From Pegoplata infirma (taxonomy: Eukaryota > Arthropoda > Insecta > Diptera > Anthomyiidae): a stretch of 64,000 nucleotides of DNA. The translations under genes and the position numbers were made by a program. Below the pieces are notes generated by a model. It saw nothing but the letters and a program-made list of their open reading frames with translations, made no database searches and was not told the origin of the DNA. The stretch lies in assembly GCA_963921195.1 (NCBI GenBank), contig OY992537.1, forward strand, positions 14,037,125 to 14,101,124, in the 5' to 3' direction. Shown here in pieces: positions 33,780-44,640 of this stretch. Each line of letters starts with the position of its first letter. The first letter of the stretch is position 1.

Positions 33780-34545
33780 GCGTAAATTTAACTACAGACA
33801 CTCTTAAAACACTTAAAACAATTTTTTAGTTAGATCAGACATAGTTAAAAAATCTAGTCGCCAAATGTTTCCGCCATATTGAATTTTATCAGTTCGATTT
33901 TAATATAACAGACCCGTAAATTTACTAGGCCACACTTTCAGCTAGCTTTAACAAAAAAATGGAATATAACTGTTTTTTAATTACTTGTAACAAACTTTAT
34001 TACTAAGCATATTTAGTCCGCCATTTTGTTTTTCAAAATTCACGCCAGTAATTCTGATTCAGTAACTCCAAGACTCCCTTAAAACAAAATTTGAGTTAAA
34101 TCAGACAACTATTAAAAAAATTTGTCCGCCATATTGGATGCGCCATTTTGATTATTTTAGTTTTTAGTTAAATTTTGAAATCAGCGACCCCGAAATACTA
34201 TAGAAGCACATTTTTAGCCGGATCCAAGAACGATAAAGTTTTTTGGCCGGAGTTGGATCATTCTTAAAACTTTAAGAAGCATATTTAGTCCGCCATTTTG
34301 TTTTTCAAAATTCGGAGTAAAAATTTTTATTCAGTAACTCCAAGACCCGCATAAAACAAAATTTGAGTTCAATCGGACAATTTTTAAAAAAAATTGAGCC
34401 CCATATTGGATCCGCCATTTTGATTTTTTTGGTTTTTAGCTAAATTTTGAAATCAGCGCCCTCGAATTCCTCCAAAAGCACATTTTCAGACGGATCCAAC
34501 AACGATAAAGACTTTTGGCCGGAATTGGATCATGCCGGCCCTTTG
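33780..34545 (+). repeat. Tandem repeat of about 272 bp, 2.5-3 copies
   Basis: GTCCGCCATTTTGTTTTTCA recurs at about 34016 and 34288, and ACAAAATTTGAGTT(A/C)AATC at about 34084 and 34356. GCGCCATTTTGAT, GATCCAA(G/C)AACGATAAAG and TTTGGCCGGA(G/A)TTGGATCAT follow the same spacing. Units are diverged and non-coding. Confidence 0.78.
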
Positions 34546-34944
34546 TGGATTGTGAAGCTCTTTTCTGACTTAGAACTTTTTCTTAATCTTATTTTATAAC
34601 GTTAAAATAATTTCAGATCAGCAGAGAATTATTTAATTAATTAAACTGAAGCCGTATTCTTTATTCATAAAGTTTTGTGGTTTTAAGCTTTCTAAGATTG
34701 GGGTGCTGGAAGTTTAGCTAACAAGGGGGTTAAATATAAAAAATTTGCTATTTTGCGAGGTTACAAATTTGAGGTCAATCGGATTAAATTAACCAGTGGC
34801 GCCCGGTGGTCTAAGTTTTTGATTTTTTAACATTTTAAAAAAATAAAAAATACTACTAATATCGTTATTTGAAATTTGCAAAAAATGGCGGTTTTTGCAT
34901 ACGTTCTAGAAATTAAAAAAAAAAAATCTCAAAATTTCTTACCA

Positions 34945-35495
34945 TTGACCGTTTCAAAGAGCTTGACACAATCTTTCATTCAAAATTAATTTGAGCCACA
35001 TACCATCATTTTGACCCGCGGCGCCCTTCGATCAAAGTCTTTCTCTTTTACAAAACTTTCACCAAAAACTCTAAACTTTGATTGAAGGACGTCATGGGTT
35101 AAAATGGTCTGATTTGGTTCAAAAAAAGTTTAAATGTAAGATTGTCTCCAGCTCTTTAAAATAGTTAACGGAAACAAAATTTTAAGATTTTTTTAAAAAA
35201 AATGTTGAACGTAGGAAAAACCGCCATTTTGTAAAATTTTTGGACAAATTTCATATGACGATAACTCAAAACCCGCTCGACCGGTTCAACATATTTTTTT
35301 AAATTTGTATTCAGCATGCCAAAATCATTAAAAATAACGTATCGCGAGATATTTTTTTTATTTTTCAAAAATCTAAAACTGTGGGGGAAATTTTCCAAAA
35401 ATGTAAATGTTTTGATTGAAGGGCGCCACGGGTTAAGATGATCGAATTTGGCTCAAATTAATTTTGAATGAAAGATTGTGTCAGGCTCTTTGGAA
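34945..35495. repeat. Inverted repeat of about 100-bp arms
   Basis: AAAGAGCTTGACACAATCTT..AATTTGAGCC and GGCGCCCTTCGATCAAAG (34955-35040) are mirrored by TTGATTGAAGGGCGCCACGG..GGCTCAAATTAATTTTGAAT..TTGTGTCAGGCTCTTTGGA (35412-35495). A third related arm lies at 35080-35155. Probably a foldback element; ends not determined. Confidence 0.7.
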
Positions 35496-35559
35496 GGGTC
35501 GAGCAAAAGAAGTTTGAGATTTTTTTTAAAAAAATTCTATAACGTATGAAAAAAGCGAC

Positions 35560-36846
35560 ATTTCTTGCAATTTCAGGTATTGCAATCTAGCGAAATCGGT
35601 TCAGTGGTTCAAAAGTTATGAGCAAAAGACTGAATTTCGGCAAGGGTTTTTCGTGAATTTACGAGATAAAATACACGCTAACTTTCGAATGGCAGTTCTG
35701 AGGACGCTGAAGCTTGGCATATATATTTATAGTTCCCTTGGCCTGTTTCGTTTTGAATTTCAGCCAGATCAGTCTAGTGGTTGAAAAGTTATTAGCAAAA
35801 CTGTGAATTTCATATTACTTTCACCTTAAGTTCATGAGTTGAAAAGCCAGTAAACATATTTTAAAAACATTGGTAAGTCACAAAAATATTTTACAACGTA
35901 TTTTTGACACTCAAAAATATTTTTACACTAAAAAAAATACAAAAAAAATTTTACACTCAAAAAAAAATTAGTAAATTATTTTTTTTTTTCAAAAATTACT
36001 TAAAAAAAAGTTTTTTACACAAAATTAAAACTAATCAAAAATTTTATTTTTTCACGTTAGAAACCCAGAAAAAATTATTTTACCAAATAAGGTATAAAAT
36101 AAGGTATAGGATCTCTTATTTTATACATTGCAGCATTGATGATTTTAACAGGCGATGAGACTCAAAGTAATGCATCCACATTATCACAAAGAATACCAGT
36201 AAGGTATAAAATAAGTCATAAATTTATAACGAAGAATACGAGTAAGGTGTAAGGTATATAATATAGCATACCAGAACGTAATATATAAGGTGTTACGAGT
36301 AGTGAAAAAGTAATTTTGTATTAAATTTACTCACGTGATTGTAAGTGAGTGTAAGTAGATAAAATATGCTCGTGAGTGTGTGTCGTTAGAAATTTCCTGT
36401 CGTGAGCCCATCTCTAGTTTAAACTTATGCATTTTTTTATAAAATAATTATTTTTTATGTTATTGTAATGCATTATGCATCCAAATATAAATAATGCATT
36501 ATTTCAAACTTTCAAATAATACATAATGTAACCAAATATGAGTCATCCATGATTTAATGTTTAGAAATAATAAATATGACATACATTTTTTCCAATAATC
36601 ATGCATCACGTAGCAAACTATTAGTAATGCATTATTTTTCACTTTAAAATAATACGTTGTGGAACAAATGTTTGGTAAGACATCCTAAAATAATGCTACA
36701 AATAAGGTATATACATTACCTGGTAATGTGTTATATAATCACTACCCATTACCAAAGTTTTGCTGGGAAATTTACTATCACTTAAAAGGGCATTGTGGAG
36801 GGTATTCATAGATTTGGCCAAATCGAATTTAACTTTTCTACTCGTT
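35560..36846 (+). mobile_element. mini-me/DINE-1-like element, subfamily 4, split by a CCCAGA-ended element
   Basis: CGAAATCGGTTCAGTGGTTC, AAAAGTTATGAGCAAAAG, AACATTGGTAAGTC, TTTTACACTCAAAA repeats and TTCACGTTAGAAA, then after the insertion AAATTTACTATCACTTAAAA, GTGGAGGGTATTCATAGA, a hairpin TTTGGCCAAATCGAA and TTAACTTTTCTACTCGTTT. Reference copy for this subfamily in the window. Confidence 0.7.
36064..36777. mobile_element. CCCAG-ended element, 714 bp, rich in AATAATGCATTATT, 2-bp TSD
   Basis: Starts CCCAGAAAAAATTATTTTAC and ends CCAAAGTTTTGCTGGG. The mini-me phrase GTTAGAAAATTTACT seen at 5840-5870 is here GTTAGAAA|element|AAATTTACT, that is, two extra bases: a 2-bp AA duplication. The interior is made of AATAATGCATTATT, AAGGTATAAAATAAG and CACGTGA phrases. 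No transposase. Confidence 0.68.
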
Positions 36847-38275
36847 TTTATTTAAATTTCCTCAAAAGCAGAAAAATTGCAAAATTTGTAACACTTCATG
36901 TTACAAAAATTTTTGTTTACCTAAATTTTAATAATTTTTTTTTAAATTTTAATATATAAATATTACCCACTGATTTCATTATTATTTTGTTTGTTAAATA
37001 TAGAGTAAACTTCAATTTAAGATGATTAATGATTCATGTCAAAATAACTAACAAAAAACAAAAATATAAATTGAGTAATACTAATGCAAGTCTTTGCATA
37101 TCGGGGCTTTCTGATAATCATTCCATAAATAAAAATTATTAAAAAATTCCAATACAAAAAAAATATGTAAAAAGCGTTAAAAACTTTAAGTATTTTGTTC
37201 ATCTTGTTTAATGGAAAATAATTTGAAGTGAATTTTTAAGTGGTTAATACCGACTGCAAGGTAACCTACTTCGAAAGAGATTAAGAGAAAAAATTTATAT
37301 ACATACATATGTATATACTTTGGTCCTTTTTCTACTACTGAAGTAACTGCTATAAAAGCTTAAATGTTCAAGTATAGGCCACTTCAGCAAAAAATTATCA
37401 GGGAATGAAATAGAGACACTTTTTTCCTAAAAGTGTTTCTTTTCTTAAATTTTTTTTTACTCAATCATTTTTGACTTAAAATTTTTTATCACTCAAAACT
37501 TTTTCACTTGAAATTTTTTCATTCAAATTTTTTTTTACTTAATTTTTTTTCAGTCAAAATATCGGTATATTACATCCCCATAGCCTCTTGTACCACAGTG
37601 GTTCGTAGGGTATTAAAACACCCGTTGATTGTTAAAATTGAGTTAAAAAAAATACTGTTATTTAACGACATCAATGCGTCAATAACTTGTTAATTTTTTT
37701 TTCTTAATTTTTTTTATCACATAATAAATATTAATAACATTTTTTGTACTTTTACTACTTAAAGTCAAAAATTTTAATAATTTAAATTTTGGTGCTTTTG
37801 CTTTGGTCAATTTCTAAAGTTTATTAGAAATGTTAATGTCAGTTTTAATGGATCTTAAAACTGACACTTTTCAATTGGGCTTGATTTAATGGAATTTAAA
37901 GTGGAGAGTGGATTTTCAATTACGACATTAGGCGAATGATGACATTTATAAGGCGATAGGCTACAATTTTTGACGTTTTACTATTGAGTCAACAGTTAAG
38001 GGATGCCCACTAAAATGCAATAGAAAAAAGATTATGAAAAAAAAAGATAAAATTGAAAATCTAAATAGATTTACTAAGATCCGAAGAGGATAAATTTATA
38101 TTTCAAAAATCATTTTTCCATTTCAAAAAATATTAGTACAATTTTATATGCCAATTTCTGAATTTCATTAGATATTATTATGAAAAATTCGAAATTCAAA
38201 TTTAAATTTTTTGAATTTCAATTAAGATATTTGAAATATGTCATGGAACACTTCCACTGATAATATCATCAGTAC
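36847..38275. other. AT-rich intronic stretch
   Basis: No gene. A TTTTTCACTTAAAATTTTTT-type tract is near 37440-37560, otherwise unremarkable. Confidence 0.45.
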
Positions 38276-38695
38276 ACAGGAAAAAAAAACGAATTGTTAT
38301 ATTGACCCCCATATTTATGAATACAATTATTTTTTTCACTAAAAAGTGCTCCTACACGGAATTTTGTAATATCAACAAACGTTTGTATATTTTGATTGTT
38401 GAAAAAAGAATTTTGTTTCTTTCAACAAAGAAATTCAACAAACTCAATTTGTTGATCTGACAAATGAATTTTTTTTTTTCAACAAAGAAATTTAACAAAC
38501 ACAAATACTATTTGTTGACATGATAAAAGAATTTTGAAGTAAAATTACTTGACTGAGTTTGTTGAAAACAAAATCGAAGTTTTGCATTATGGACTAACAG
38601 GTGGCCATTTTTACTAAATGTTTGGTTGATATTTTGTTTGGTTGATTTACAATTGATGTTTGTTGATTTAAATTTGACGATTTTATTTTCTGTGC
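38276..38695 (+). mobile_element. MITE of about 420 bp with CACAGGAAAA / TTTTCTGTG ends, copy 1
   Basis: Starts CACAGGAAAAAAAAACGAAT and ends GATTTTATTTTCTGTG. The interior is dominated by TTTGTTGA / TCAACAAA units. The same element occurs inverted at 44215-44640 with matching landmarks (TTGACCCCCATATTTATGAA, GGACTAACAGG). No ORF of known type. Confidence 0.72.
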
Positions 38696-39110
38696 AGAAT
38701 TGGGCATTCACTTTTATTTAAGCTAACTAGGTTTTTATTTAACTGGTCAGTAAATCTTATTTCCTAATCTTTAGTTATAAAACTGTTATTTTTATTATAA
38801 CACTATTAAATATTGAAGATGTAATTAATATTAAATTTAATTCTACTTTATTATAATTGATGCTAAAAATTTTGTATTGAAGCAATACTTTGTAGACATT
38901 CACTTCAATTTCGGCTTAAAGTTACATACGTTCATATATTTTTTTTTGTATAAGAAACCAGTACAATAAATAACAAAATTAAAAAAATATTTGCAGCAAA
39001 CATATGTTTCATTATTACACCAAATAAATTAAAATACTCATCAACATCGATAAAATTTAACAGAGATTTTAAAGAATTTATACTTAAGGGAAATGTAAAA
39101 TTTAAAAAAA

Positions 39111-39205
39111 TATATATTTCGGTATTGGTAACGGTAATGGTAGTCAATATGAAAGGGTTTTTAATCGGTAACGGTATTGAAAGGGTAACGGTAGCCAACA
39201 CTGGT
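39111..39205 (-). mobile_element. Fragment of the CCGTTACCG hAT-like family
   Basis: GGTAACGGTAATGGTAG, ATCGGTAACGGTATTG and GGGTAACGGTAGCCAACAC are the reverse-complement motif of the 6366-6885 element. Truncated. Confidence 0.6.
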
Positions 39206-40042
39206 TAAAAGCATCCAAAACAAAAAATGTCTGCAAATTTTGTACTTTAGCCCAAAACATTAAATCATGATAATTTTTTGCTGAAGATTTGGATGTCAAA
39301 GCATTTTTTTTTTTTTTTTAGAAAAATAATGTTTTTTGCCATTATTTTGGTGAAAAAAAAAATTTATGAAAATTTGATGAAAAAAAATGATGGAAAAAAG
39401 TTTTTTATGAAAAAAAAAAATTGGTGAAAAATAAAATTTGATGAAAAATTTTTTTGGTGAAAAAAAATATGATGTAAAAAAAATTTATGAATAAAAAAAT
39501 TTATGAAAAAATAAAATTTGATGAAAAATAATTATATTGTGTTCTATTCACCATCTGCTGAAAAACGCTTTTATTCAACAGCAGGTAAGTTATTATCCAA
39601 GTTACAAATCGAAGTTGCAAACCTTTTTGGTTTTAAGAAAATGAAAACAGTAATTCGTATTTTCTTTTTTGTTAGTCGTTAGCTTATATAGTCAAAATGA
39701 GGTGGCCCCCTGCATCATTTTTAAAATTAGACACCAGCCTACACTGCAAACAAAACGATACGACATCGATTCGCCGGTTGTATTGCCGATACGATAAATG
39801 TTATTGCGGCAATTATCGAATTCGTATCGCCGGTGATACACCTTTCGGGAAAAACTGTTACCCGACGGCAATACATCCCGGCGATACGAAAACGATTCGC
39901 CTTGGCGATAAAAGGACAGTATCGCCCGATAATCGTATAAACGAAAAATAAAAGATTTGTATGTATCGCCGGAATATCATCAAATGATAAATCGGCGATA
40001 CAGCTATATCGATTCCCTGAAGCTAAAAAACTTACAACATTA

Positions 40043-40578
40043 TTTTTATACCCTCCAACCACAGTATGGGGGTATACTCACTTTGTCATTCCGTGTGTAA
40101 CGCATCGAAATATCGGCCTAGGACCCCATAAAGTATATATTTTATTGATCAGTGATCTAAGACATTCTAGCGATGTCCCTCTCTCCGTCTGTGGAAGACA
40201 CGATACAGTCCAAAATAAAAGCGCTAGACTTCCGAAGTTTGGCACGAATATGTCGTACATTCCTAGGCAGGTTAAGTTCGGAAATGGGCAAAATCGGACC
40301 AAGGGGGGAAAAAGTTCCCCATTGGAGAACTAAACCAACCTAAGAAAAACCGTATTTTTTGCATGGTTTTTTGTACTTTTGCTAAGCAAATGCAACTTTC
40401 TTGTCTCAGAAGAAGTTCAAAATCGTAAGGGAGGTGTGCCCCCTAACGTCACCCACCGAACCCCCCCCCCCCCCCCCCCCCAAAAAAAAACGCCCCTGAA
40501 TTTTTTTTATATATTTTTTTTACATTTTGGAGGGTATAAAAGATTAGGCACAGCCGAATCTAACACTCTCACTTGTTT
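40043..40578 (+). mobile_element. mini-me/DINE-1-like element, subfamily 2, full length
   Basis: Starts TTATACCCTCCAACCACAGT and ends with hairpin ATTAGGCACAGCCGAAT then CTAACACTCTCACTTGTTT. Contains CTCACTTTGTCATTCCGTGT, the GACATTCTAGCGATG core, a short pyrimidine microsatellite, CTAGGCAGGTTAAGTTCGG, and a run of over 20 C followed by A (about 40459-40489). Confidence 0.85.
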
Positions 40579-40904
40579 TCATTCATATTTTAGTCATGTT
40601 AACAGGACTTAAAACATTTGCATTCACCTGAAAAATGTATCCGCGAAATTCGCTGAATTTTTTATTTTATCTTTATAAGCACATTTGTGTTTTTCGGCCA
40701 AATTTATATTCTTTCAAAGATTTCTTGTTGTGCTTGAAAAGTTGTTTTATTTTAAGTTGACAAAGAAATAAAAATTTTCAATATTTTTTTTATCGCCAAA
40801 ATATCGTTCGTATGCAGAGAACGAAGCCGACATGAAATTGTCGGCGGCGGCGGCTAAGCAAAAAATCGATCGGCGGCGGCTCTTAGCCGGCTGTAGCCGA
40901 CGAA

Positions 40905-41890
40905 AGGTATATGTGATGATCCCCCATCGACTTAAAGACGATCTAGCGATGTCTGTTCGTCTGTATGTTGAAAAAATACTTTCTTTCGAAACACATGATG
41001 GATGCTGCTGAAGATTTTCAGTATATTGGCAACTATCCTTGACAGCTTGCTACTAAATGTCAGCGAAATCGTTCCAGCTATTCAAAAGTTAAGATAAAAC
41101 AAGTAAAAAAGTTAAATTCGGCCTTGCCGAATGTAGTGATACCCTCCACAATTTCAAAAAGATTATTGCAAACATTTTTATTTAAAAGGAAATAGCTTTT
41201 GAAAAAAACAAAATTTAAAAAAAATTTCCGCGAAAAAAAAAATTTGGTAAAAAAAAATCCGCGATTTTTTTCTTTTTTTGTCAAAAATATGTTCGTACTT
41301 GTTTAAATACCATTTAGTGTTCAATTATGTTCACATATGTCAACCAGAAGCCGAATTAAAGCATTTTGTATTTTTAGGTTATGTTGAATGTACTGAAATT
41401 TTTGAGGTGTGCTTACATTTTCGTTCATAACTTTTGAACCGCTGAACCGATATCGCTCAAATGCAATACCAAACTTCTCGGGAGAACTTCCAATATATAT
41501 GTTAAGTTTCAGTCATCTCTGTGCATTATTTTGTCCGCGAGAGCATTTTCCACAGACAGACAGACGGACAGACGGACATCGCTAGAATGTCTTAAAATCG
41601 ATAGGGCATCATGAATATATATACTTTATGGGGTCCCAGACCGATATTTCGATGAGTTACAAACGGAATGACAAACTTATATATACCCTCTATCACTAAG
41701 TGGAGGGTATAAAAAAACGTGAATTTCAGATTTTTTTTTGACCTTAAATTCATTAAAGAAATGTACGCTAAATTTTTTTTACTTTTTGAACAACTGTTCA
41801 CAAACAAAAAAAAAACAACATTATAGAAATGTATGTTCATTTTTTTTTTTACAAATATTAAAAAAAAAAAAAATTAACTAAATCCATTTT
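40905..41890 (+). mobile_element. Diverged mini-me copy, interrupted at 41098
   Basis: ATCGACTTAAAGACGATCTA, GCGATGTCTGTTCGTCTG, CAGCGAAATCGTTCCAGC and TTCAAAAGTTAAGATAAAAC, then after the inserted element GTGAATTTCAG..GACCTTAAATTCAT, parallel to 35640-35830. Only partial; boundaries uncertain. Confidence 0.5.
41098..41716 (-). mobile_element. mini-me/DINE-1-like element, subfamily 1, full length
   Basis: Reverse complement of the 32091-32722 copy: AACAAGTAAAAAAGTTAAAT, ATTCGGCCTTGCCGAAT hairpin, ACCCTCCACAATTTC, then CGCTCAAATG, GACAGACGGACAGACGGACA, CTAGAATGTC, and TATACCCTCTATCACTAAGT, GGAGGGTATAA at the far end. Inserted in the diverged copy around it. Confidence 0.87.
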
Positions 41891-42123
41891 TTTTGTAAAA
41901 ATTTTTAAGCCGAAATAAGCCGAGCAAACCGGCGGCGGCTGGAGTACCTAAAAAAGCATCGGCGGCGGCTAAGTCGCGGCTGTTAGCCGATCGGCTTCGT
42001 TCTCTGTTCGTATGAGAAAACGGCGATATAATAAAAATACTACTTTGAATTTTTATTGAAATGATAAACTTTCGTATCGCCGCAATATCTTTTCGTTGAT
42101 ATATCGCCCTATTGGTTGCAGGG

Positions 42124-42952
42124 TAAAAACATTATCATGTTAAAAAAAAATTCGGGACATTGAAAATTTTTTAAACTTCAAACCGCTAAAAAAATGCCAA
42201 AATTTTTTATGTTCTGAACTTTTTAAAAAAAAAAATCTGAAATTTTTTTAAAATTTGCCAAAAAAAAAATTTTTTTCAACAATAATTTTTAATGAAATTC
42301 CTACTCCACGTAAAAAAAAATGTTCGGGTCTTAGAAAATTTTGATATGCACTATTGTCTCCGGTTAAACAAAAGACAAAGTTTTATTTGTTGGACAAAAT
42401 GGTTTTTAAAAATTACATATTTTGAACCATTTAAAACAAAATTTTAAAATATTTTTTTGTTGACAAAATTTTTTTTTATAAAATTATTTTTGAAAATACT
42501 TCCATTTGAAAAGTCTAGAATTTTGAGAGTAGTAAAAAAAATTTTTTTGTCAAAAAAAAATTGTTAAACATTTTTTTCCAAAAAAATTTTTTTTAATATT
42601 TTTCGCTAGGGGAAAGGTGTCCCCCAATGACTTATTCGTGAAGTCAGTCGTCGAATTAAATTGTTATCTTTTTTATGTAGAGTATAATAATATTTAAATT
42701 CTTTAAAAGTCTACCTCAAACTCACGACTAAATTTTAATAATATTTGTGTCACTCTCCCATCTCTACATATTAAAAACAAAAATATTTTTATTTCTTATC
42801 ACCAAACTACCAAACTAGTAAATGTATAAAACGTAAATCTACTGGGGATTTTGTGCTTATATTATAAAATTTAAAAATAGCACTGTATACAATGTGGGGT
42901 ATATTAATAGCAAATTGTGTGGTATTGTGTATTGGTGAAATATGATTAATAA
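42124..42952. other. AT-rich intronic stretch upstream of tRNA-Gly
   Basis: Homopolymer-rich, no gene. The 150 bases before the tRNA are unremarkable. Confidence 0.5.
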
Positions 42953-43023
42953 GCATCGGTGGTTCAGTGGTAGAATGCTCGCCTGCCACGCGGGCGGCCC
43001 GGGTTCGATTCCCGGCCGATGCA
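42953..43023 (+). tRNA. tRNA-Gly (anticodon GCC)
   Basis: A complete 71-nt cloverleaf. The acceptor stem GCATCGG pairs perfectly with CCGATGC, with discriminator A. The A box reads TGGTTCAGTGG, the anticodon loop is CTGCCAC (GCC), and the B box GGTTCGATTCC matches the consensus exactly. The CCCGG/CCGGG T-stem is intact. No intron, and CCA is not encoded, as expected in eukaryotes. It lies antisense inside the predicted Proct intron, followed by an oligo-T terminator. All structural positions look intact, so it is probably functional. Confidence 0.97.
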
Positions 43024-43028
43024 ATAAA

Positions 43029-43039
43029 TTTTTTTTTTT
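43029..43039 (+). terminator. RNA polymerase III oligo-T terminator of tRNA-Gly
   Basis: An uninterrupted run of T starts 6 bases after the tRNA 3' end, far exceeding the four Ts needed for Pol III termination. Confidence 0.85.
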
Positions 43040-43185
43040 AATTTTATTTTTTTTTTTTTATTAATAAATTTTATTTTATTAACTTAATAATAATTTTTAA
43101 AAAATATTTTGATTGCTACACTCAAATTAAGACATATTTTTCCTCGTGTACTTTGTTTTTAAATTTTTTATGACCGATGCGCATA

Positions 43186-43675
43186 CACACAAAAAAAAAC
43201 TTTGTCAAATTACTAGGAAAAGTCTCGTAATCCCATTTTACCAATATTTGACAGTTTTCCTTGTTTTTTAGCAAACAAATTTGGATCGAAAATTTCATTT
43301 TTTTTGTTGTAATTTTACAATTTTTTTTGTAATTTTACAAATTTCCAAGATAATTTTACAAAAAAAAAACTAGTAAATTCGCGAGAATTCCTTGCAATTT
43401 TATTGGTGAAAAGCTTGTACAATTACGTAATTATTGGTAAAAAGCTTGTAAAATTACTAAAAATTCTCGTAAAATAGGAGGTGGAAAAAAATCTAGTAAA
43501 GTTACAAAACCTCCTTGTAAATTTTATCGGGTCAAAAAATATGTAGATTTACAATTTTATTGGTAAAAACCTTTTAAAATTTCAAAATTATTGGTAAGAA
43601 GCTTGTAAAATTACTAGAAACTTTTGTCAAAAAGCTACAAGTGTTTCTTGTAATTTTACAAATCCATTCTTTTAA
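43186..43675. mobile_element. GTAAAATTAC-rich MITE-like repeat
   Basis: Begins CACACAAAAAAAAAACTTTG after TA and shares GTCTCGTAATCCCATTTTAC and TTTGACAGTTTTCCTTG with copies at 52445-52650 and 53270-54610. The interior repeats TTGGTAAAAAGCTTGTAAAA. The right end was not fixed. Confidence 0.55.
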
Positions 43676-44214
43676 ACAATGACATTATTACATGCATTAA
43701 CAAGAAAAACTGCATTTTTTTGATTTTAATATTAAATCGCAAAAAAAAAAAGCAAAAAAAAAAAAAAATTAAAAAATAAATCTTAATGATTATGAAAACA
43801 GAATCAGGAATGCGACAAGAAAAATGCAACACTGCGTGATGTACAATGGGCAACTAAACATTCGAAATTCATGAGCACGTGTAATAATACAAAGAAATAA
43901 ACAACAGCAAAATAACAAAATTAAAAGCAATTTAGTGGTGCATCATTAAATAAATGAAAAATTAACCAAAATAATCGCAAAAAAATTAAATTAAACACGC
44001 ATTCTTTCGATGCATCTTTTTTTTAACAGACGTAAAACATTTTAGCAGAAAATTGCTGCAAAATAACCTGTAACATGTGATGTAAAATAACATCTACACT
44101 TAACTTCTTGCACTTGTTCACTCAGTAACAGGGTTGGGAGAAAATGGAATTTCAAAATTGTACTAAAACTTAACCAAAAAAGCACTTTTTACGACTTTAA
44201 GGTACTAAAATTAA

Positions 44215-44640
44215 TGCAGAAAATAAAATCGTCAAATTTAAATCAACAAACATCAATTGTAAACCACCAAAACATGATATTAACCAAACAGTTAGCAAAA
44301 ACGGCCGCCTGTTAGTCCATAACACAAAATTTCGATTTTGTTTTTAACAAACTCAGTCAAGTAATTTTATTTCAAAATTATTTTATCGTGTCAATAAAAA
44401 ATGTTTGTGTTTGTTGAATTTCTTTGTTGAAAAAAAAATTTAAGATTTTCTACTTTTGTCAGATCAACAAATTGTGTTTGTTGAATTTCTTTGATAAAAA
44501 CAAAAAAAAATGTTCAACAATCAAAATTAACAAAAGTTTGTTGATAATACAAATTTCCATATAGGAGCACTTTCAGTGAAAATATTAATTGTATTCACAA
44601 ATATGGGGGTCAATATAACAATTCGTTTTTTTTTTTGTGA
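44215..44640 (-). mobile_element. MITE with TTTGTTGA motifs, copy 2 (inverted)
   Basis: Reverse-complement counterpart of 38276-38695: GCAGAAAATAAAATCGTCAA, CTGTTAGTCCATAAC, AACAAACTCAGTCAAGTAAT, GGGGGTCAATATAACAATTC. Confidence 0.72.

Larger units (their letters stand above)
40815..42006. mobile_element. hAT-like element built of CGGCGGCGGCT motifs, TSD TTCGTATG
   Basis: Ends CAGAGAACGAAGCCGA and TCGGCTTCGTTCTCTG, perfect 16-base inverted repeats, with exact 8-bp duplications TTCGTATG at 40807-40814 and 42007-42014. Subterminal regions hold CGGCGGCGGCTAAG and TTAGCCG units, strikingly GC-rich in this window. The middle is replaced by mini-me sequence. No transposase. Confidence 0.93.
39742..42123. 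mobile_element. TA-inserting element built of CGGCGATAC motifs, split by nested elements
   Basis: Flanked by TA; ends CACTGCAAACAAAACGATAC and ATCGCCCTATTGGTTGCAGGG. The remaining outer parts (39742-40042, 40579-40814, 42007-42123) are filled with ATCGCCG/CGGCGATAC units in both orientations. Interrupted by a mini-me (40043-40578) and by a hAT-like element (40815-42006). The ORFs at 39697-40062 are translations of the motif array. Confidence 0.72.

Noticed and set aside
39697..40062. ORFs of 84 and 107 codons on opposite strands
   Set aside because: Both are translations of CGGCGATAC arrays in a transposon; overlapping open frames on both strands come from the repeat.
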